DNA from: Caulobacter segnis ATCC 21756
GTDB lineage: Bacteria; Pseudomonadota; Alphaproteobacteria; Caulobacterales; Caulobacteraceae
Direction of reading: 5' to 3'
Assembly: GCF_000092285.1 (NCBI RefSeq)
Contig: NC_014100.1
Span: 3,968,001-4,032,000 of the forward strand
Length of the DNA: 64,000 nt
Shown: positions 59,884 to 64,000 of the stretch, one piece after another
Layout of the letters: the number at the start of each line of letters is the position of its first letter
Numbering within the stretch: position 1 is the first letter of the stretch
Program-made: the position numbers and the translations under genes
The notes under the pieces: model-generated
What the model was told of the DNA's origin: nothing
The model's input: only the letters and a program-made list of their open reading frames with translations
The model's database searches: none

Positions 59884-62793
59884 ATGGCCGACGACGCCAC
59901 GCCCGCCCGCGACTATCGCGAGACCGTCTTCCTTCCCGACACCCCGTTCCCGATGCGCGCGGGCCTGCCCAAGAAGGAGCCCGAGATCCTGGAGGGCTGG
60001 GCGGCTCTCTCCGACAAGGGCCTGTACGGCGCGGTGCGCGCCAAGCGCCAGGCCGACGGCGCGCCGCTGTACGTGCTGCACGACGGCCCGCCCTACGCCA
60101 ACGGCGCGATCCACATCGGCCACGCGCTGAACAAGATCCTGAAGGACTTCGTGGTCCGCAGCCGCTTCGCGCTTGGCTACGACGTCGACTACGTCCCCGG
60201 CTGGGACTGCCACGGCCTGCCGATCGAGTGGAAGATCGAGGAGAAGTTCCGCGCCCAAGGCCGCCGCAAGGACGAGGTCCCGGCCGAGGAGTTCCGTCGC
60301 GAGTGCCGCGCCTACGCCGGCCAGTGGATCGAGGCCCAGAAGACCGAGTTCCAGCGCCTGGGCGTGCTGGGCGACTGGTGGAACCGCTACGCCACCATGG
60401 ACTTCAGCTCTGAAGCCACGATCGTCGCCGAATTCCACAAGTTCCTGGCCAGCGGCCAGCTCTATCGCGGCTCGAAGCCGGTGATGTGGAGCCCGGTCGA
60501 GCGCACGGCCCTGGCCGACGCCGAGATCGAGTACCACGATCACGTCTCGCCCACGATCTGGGTGAAGTTCCCGGTCGTCGAGGGCTCCGAGGCCGCCCAG
60601 GGCGCCAAGCTGGTGATCTGGACGACCACCCCGTGGACCATCCCGGCCAACCGCGCCGTCTCGTACAATCCCGACATCCCCTACGCCGTCTTCGAGGTGA
60701 AGGCGCTGGAGGAGGGTCTCGAGTTCGAGCCCTGGGCCAAGCCCGGTGATCGCCTGATCATCGCCGAGAAGCTTGCCGGCGATGTCTTCAAGGCCGCCAA
60801 GGTCGCGGCGTGGGAGAAGGTCGAGAGCGTCGACTGCGAAGGCATGGTCCTGGCCCATCCGCTGGCCGACCTCGACAGCCATTACGGCTTCGCGGTGCCG
60901 ATGCTGGCCGGCGACCACGTCACCGACGACGCCGGCACCGGCTTCGTCCACACCGCCCCGGGCCACGGCGCCGACGACTATCAGGTCTGGCTGGCCCACG
61001 GTCACCGCGAGATCCCCGACACCGTCGATCCCGACGGCGCCTACTATCCGCACGTGCCGCTGTTCGCGGGCCTCAAGGTGCTGGAGACCGAGGGCAAGAA
61101 GGTCGGCAAGTTCGGCCCCGCCAATGGCGCGGTCATGGAAAAGCTGATCGAGGCCGGCAACCTGCTGGCGCGCGGCCGGGTCGAGCACAGCTATCCGCAC
61201 AGCTGGCGCTCCAAGGCGCCGGTGATCTTCCGCAACACCCCGCAGTGGTTCATCCGCATGGACCACGCGGTGGACAGCCTTGGCGGCAAGACCCTGCGCG
61301 AGGTCGCGGTCCAGTCGCTGGCCGACACCGCCTTCCACCCCGACGCCGGCCGCAACCGCATCGGCGCCATGGTCGAGACGCGTCCGGACTGGCTGATCAG
61401 CCGCCAGCGCAACTGGGGCACGCCGCTGGCCATGTTCGTGGATAAGCACACCGGCCACCCGCTGAACGACCCCGAGGTCAACGCCCGTATCCTCGCGGCC
61501 ATCCGCGAAGGCGGCGCCGACGCCTGGTTCACGCGTCCCGACAGCGACTTCCTGGGCGTCCACGACCCGGCCCAGTACGAGAAGATCACCGACATCCTCG
61601 ATGTCTGGTTCGACTCGGGCTGCACCCACGCCTTCACGATCGAGGGCCGCGAGGACAGCCACTGGCCGGCGGACCTCTATCTCGAAGGCTCCGACCAGCA
61701 CCGCGGCTGGTTCCAGTCGTCTCTGCTCGAAGGCTCCGGAACCCGGGGCCGCGCCCCCTACAAGGCCGTCCTGACCCATGGCTTCACCATGGACGAGAAC
61801 GGCGAGAAGATGTCCAAGTCCAAGGGCAACACGGTCGAGCCGCAGTCGATCACCAAGGAGTCCGGCGCGGAAATCCTGCGCCTGTGGGCGGCGATGGTCG
61901 ACTATTCGGAGGACCAGCGGATCGGCAAGACGATCCTGGCCACCACCACCGACGCCTATCGCAAGCTGCGCAACACCATGCGCTATCTGCTGGGGGCGCT
62001 CGCCGGCTTCGACGAGGCCGAGCGGGTCACCGACTACGCCGACTTCCCGCCGCTGGAGAAGTACATCCTGCACCGCCTGTGGGAGCTGGATGGCCAGGTG
62101 CGCGAGGCCTACGAGAGCTACCGCTTCTCGGATGTGATCCGGCCCCTGATCGAGTTCTGCCAGGGCGACCTGTCGGCGCTGTATTTCGACGTCCGCCGCG
62201 ACAGCCTCTATTGCGACCGCCCCGACGCGCTGAAGCGCCGGGCCTATCGCACGGTGCTGGACCATGTCTTCGACCGCCTGACCATCTGGCTGGCCCCGCT
62301 GGCCAGCTTCACGATGGAAGAGGCCTGGGTCACCCGCTTCCCCGAGGCGGGTCCGGTGACGCTGCGGGTCATGCCCGAGCGCGTCGACGCCTGGCGCAAC
62401 GACGGCGAGGCCGCCCGCTGGGCCAAGGTCGAGACGGTCACCTCCGTGGTGACCGGCGCCCTGGAAGTCGAGCGCCGCGAAAAGCGCATCGGCTCGGCCC
62501 TGGAGGCCGCTCCGGTGGTGCACGTCGCCGACGCCGACCTGCTGGCCGCCTTCGAGGGCCTGGACGCCGCCGAGGTGTTCCGCACGTCTTCGGCCACGCT
62601 CGTGGCGGGCGACGCCGGCGCGTTCCGCGTCGACGAGGTCAAGGGCGTGTCGGTCGATCCGAACAAGGCCGAAGGCAGCAAGTGCGCCCGCTCGTGGCGC
62701 ATCCTGCCGGAGGTGGGAACCGATCCCCGCTATCCGGAGCTTAGCCTTCGCGACGCCGACGCCGTGGCCCACTGGGACGCGACGCACGGCTGA
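59884..62793 (+). CDS. ileS: Isoleucyl-tRNA synthetase
   Basis: A 969-residue class I synthetase: HIGH motif (AIHIGHALNKIL, residues ~75-80), the KMSKS motif (ENGEKMSKSKGN), the WDCHGLPIEWKIE segment and the editing domain with TTTPWTIPANRAV. The C-terminus has single CxxxC-like remnants rather than the full zinc finger, as in many alphaproteobacteria. Charges tRNA-Ile. Upstream of lspA, an arrangement common in proteobacteria. Confidence 0.98.
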   Translation: MADDATPARDYRETVFLPDTPFPMRAGLPKKEPEILEGWAALSDKGLYGAVRAKRQADGAPLYVLHDGPPYANGAIHIGHALNKILKDFVVRSRFALGYDVDYVPGWDCHGLPIEWKIEEKFRAQGRRKDEVPAEEFRRECRAYAGQWIEAQKTEFQRLGVLGDWWNRYATMDFSSEATIVAEFHKFLASGQLYRGSKPVMWSPVERTALADAEIEYHDHVSPTIWVKFPVVEGSEAAQGAKLVIWTTTPWTIPANRAVSYNPDIPYAVFEVKALEEGLEFEPWAKPGDRLIIAEKLAGDVFKAAKVAAWEKVESVDCEGMVLAHPLADLDSHYGFAVPMLAGDHVTDDAGTGFVHTAPGHGADDYQVWLAHGHREIPDTVDPDGAYYPHVPLFAGLKVLETEGKKVGKFGPANGAVMEKLIEAGNLLARGRVEHSYPHSWRSKAPVIFRNTPQWFIRMDHAVDSLGGKTLREVAVQSLADTAFHPDAGRNRIGAMVETRPDWLISRQRNWGTPLAMFVDKHTGHPLNDPEVNARILAAIREGGADAWFTRPDSDFLGVHDPAQYEKITDILDVWFDSGCTHAFTIEGREDSHWPADLYLEGSDQHRGWFQSSLLEGSGTRGRAPYKAVLTHGFTMDENGEKMSKSKGNTVEPQSITKESGAEILRLWAAMVDYSEDQRIGKTILATTTDAYRKLRNTMRYLLGALAGFDEAERVTDYADFPPLEKYILHRLWELDGQVREAYESYRFSDVIRPLIEFCQGDLSALYFDVRRDSLYCDRPDALKRRAYRTVLDHVFDRLTIWLAPLASFTMEEAWVTRFPEAGPVTLRVMPERVDAWRNDGEAARWAKVETVTSVVTGALEVERREKRIGSALEAAPVVHVADADLLAAFEGLDAAEVFRTSSATLVAGDAGAFRVDEVKGVSVDPNKAEGSKCARSWRILPEVGTDPRYPELSLRDADAVAHWDATHG

Positions 62794-62798
62794 TAATC

Positions 62799-62912
62799 TC
62801 CCTCTCCCATGGGGAGAGGGGTAGGGGTGAGGGGATAAACCGGTCGCCGGCGTAACCCCTCACCTCCCGCCGCCTTCGCGGCGGGTCCCTCCTCTCCCTC
62901 CGGGAGAGGATT
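62799..62912. repeat. Intergenic inverted repeat (C-rich/G-rich family)
   Basis: Left CTCCCTCTCCCATGGGGAGA and right CTCTCCCTCCGGGAGAGGA are each palindromic, with the pairing blocks GGGGTGAGGGG and CCCCTCACC between. It lies between ileS and lspA, so it may attenuate readthrough. Confidence 0.6.
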
Positions 62913-62933
62913 TCAGAACGGGGGACGACGCCC

Positions 62934-63431
62934 TTGAAAATCACCCGCCTCGGCTGGACCGCCTACGCGATCGCCGCCGCCGTCCTGGTGCTGGACCAGC
63001 TTTCCAAGCTCTGGATCCTGGGCTTCCTGGGCCGCGAGCAAGGCGCCAGCGTCCCGCTGCTGGGCCCGCTGCACCTGACCATGGTCCATAACTACGGCAT
63101 GAGCTTTGGCTTGCTGAAGAACAGCGACTGGGGCCGCTGGCTGCTGATCGGCTTCTCGGTCGTGGTGGTGATCGCTCTGGCCATCTGGGCGCGCAAGGCG
63201 ACCAAGCTCCTCCCCGCCCTGGGGATCGGCATGATCATCGGCGGCGCCATCGGCAACAACCTGATCGACCGGGTGCAATACGGCTATGTCGTCGACTTCA
63301 TCGACGTCTCTCGGCTCTATTTCCCCTGGGTGTTCAACGTCGCCGACTCGGGCATCTCGATCGGGGTGGCGCTGCTGCTGCTGGACAGCTTCCTCTCCGA
63401 GGAGAGCAAACTGTCGCATCAGACCGAGTAG
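62934..63431 (+). CDS. lspA: Lipoprotein signal peptidase LspA
   Basis: A 165-residue protein with four membrane helices and the two catalytic Asp residues: NLIDRVQYGYVVDFIDV and FNVADSGISIGVALL. It cleaves lipoprotein signal peptides after diacylglyceryl transfer. The start is TTG (62934), preceded by GGGGGA; no nearer ATG gives the conserved N-terminus. The DUF3035 lipoprotein gene that follows is a likely substrate. Confidence 0.95.
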   Translation: MKITRLGWTAYAIAAAVLVLDQLSKLWILGFLGREQGASVPLLGPLHLTMVHNYGMSFGLLKNSDWGRWLLIGFSVVVVIALAIWARKATKLLPALGIGMIIGGAIGNNLIDRVQYGYVVDFIDVSRLYFPWVFNVADSGISIGVALLLLDSFLSEESKLSHQTE

Positions 63432-63543
63432 TTTTGGCCGATTGCCGCCGCAATCGCGTGGGACATTGGCGCCCGCGCGAGGATGTCGTATCGAGAGCGT
63501 CCGAATTTTGGGCCGGGGGTCGGCTCTGCTGGAGCATGGTTTG

Positions 63544-64000
63544 ATGAGTTTCAATCGGGTCGCCGCTGTTAGCGCCCTGACCGTCGTGGCCGCGATCGGC
63601 CTGGCCGGCTGCACCTCGACCAAGAAGGCCCTGGGGATGGACAAGGTCGTCCCCGACGAATTCCGCGTGGTCAGCAAGGCCCCGCTGGTCGTGCCGCCCG
63701 ACTACGCCCTGCGCCCGCCGGCGCCCGGCGAGCCGCGCCCGCAGGAGCTGCAGCCCGAAAGCGCCGCCCGCGCCGCCCTGATCGGCCAGAGCAACGCCGC
63801 CGGCCGCTCGGAAGGCGAGAAGCTGCTGGTCGCCCGCGCCGGCTCGGACAAGGCTGACCCGCTGATCCGCTTCGTCGTCGACGACGAGAACGGCGACCTG
63901 GCCCACAAGGACGAGAGCTTCGCCAGCAAGGTGATGTTCTGGAAGAAGGGCCAGTCCAAGACCAACGTCACGACCGCCGCCGAGTCGGGCGCCAACGCCC
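63544..64000 (+). CDS. DUF3035 family lipoprotein (3' truncated by window edge)
   Basis: Begins MSFNRVAAVSALTVVAAIGL with the lipobox LAGC, followed by the DUF3035 conserved segment PDEFRVVSKAPLVVPPDYAL and PPAPGEPRPQELQP. No stop occurs before the window ends (about 152 codons visible). GGAG lies before the ATG. Outer-membrane lipoprotein of unknown function, often next to lspA. Confidence 0.88.
   Translation, partial: MSFNRVAAVSALTVVAAIGLAGCTSTKKALGMDKVVPDEFRVVSKAPLVVPPDYALRPPAPGEPRPQELQPESAARAALIGQSNAAGRSEGEKLLVARAGSDKADPLIRFVVDDENGDLAHKDESFASKVMFWKKGQSKTNVTTAAESGANA

Noticed and set aside
59875..62787. Long open frame (970 codons) opposite ileS, and similar long antisense frames opposite typA and the GGDEF-EAL gene
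   Set aside because: In GC-rich DNA, strong third-position bias on the real strand leaves stop-free frames on the other. The predicted proteins are Gly/Asp/Arg/Val-rich with no family resemblance.

Overview
The window looks like a chromosomal segment of a Caulobacter species (Alphaproteobacteria, order Caulobacterales). GC content is high and genes are densely packed. Several products are recognisable Caulobacter proteins: an S-layer-editing SapA-type metalloprotease whose C-terminus resembles the LPS-anchoring N-terminus of RsaA, the cell-cycle response regulator CpdR, and the flagellar-positioning EAL protein TipF. I see no phage, insertion sequence, CRISPR array or rRNA. It reads as core chromosome with scattered accessory genes.

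Layout. 1-5.1 kb: 3' end of sapA, small unknown genes, a tRNA-Val, cpdR and a divergent N-formylglutamate amidohydrolase gene. 5.1-5.6 kb: a repeat and a leftward small-RNA gene with a promoter, an anti-Shine-Dalgarno-like UUUCCUCCCU core and an intrinsic terminator, resembling the alphaproteobacterial ar8/MmgR family. 5.7-12.7 kb: typA, a GGDEF-EAL protein, an aminotransferase and small hypotheticals. 12.9-26.3 kb: a transglutaminase-like protein, an SMR transporter, an isochorismatase/pirin/DoxX operon with a divergent LysR gene, a hybrid histidine kinase, an SDR, an extensin-like protein, an MFS transporter and ethylmalonyl-CoA mutase. 26.7-41.9 kb: a GH9 glycosidase behind its own palindromic operator, enoyl-CoA hydratase, crotonyl-CoA carboxylase/reductase, a peptidase, a Rieske oxygenase, a GST, methylsuccinyl-CoA dehydrogenase and a beta-lactamase-fold hydrolase. 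42-50.3 kb: two TetR regulators, a cobalamin adenosyltransferase, etfBA, a LysR regulator, a KamA-family radical SAM enzyme and 3-hydroxybutyryl-CoA dehydrogenase. 50.6-64 kb: an AraC regulator, feoAB, tipF, an Ada-domain/2OG-oxygenase pair, nnrU-like, HAD, MaoC, ribF, ileS, lspA and the start of a DUF3035 lipoprotein.

How they fit together. Three signature enzymes of the ethylmalonyl-CoA pathway (ccr, ecm, mcd) sit in the window as separate transcription units. Close by are the electron acceptor Mcd needs (etfBA), the enzyme that makes the Ecm cofactor (PduO-type adenosyltransferase) and a 3-hydroxybutyryl-CoA dehydrogenase. The 5' regions of ecm, ccr (two copies), mcd, etfBA and hbd carry a TGC-rich element with core TGCGNYGCA (one mismatch at mcd). 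The same core lies between the -35 and -10 of the small-RNA promoter and upstream of typA. My main hypothesis is a dispersed C2/C4-carbon (acetyl-CoA and PHB) regulon read by one transcription factor, possibly PhaR-like, and including a small RNA of a family tied to PHB accumulation. The motif was found by eye and needs a genome-wide scan.
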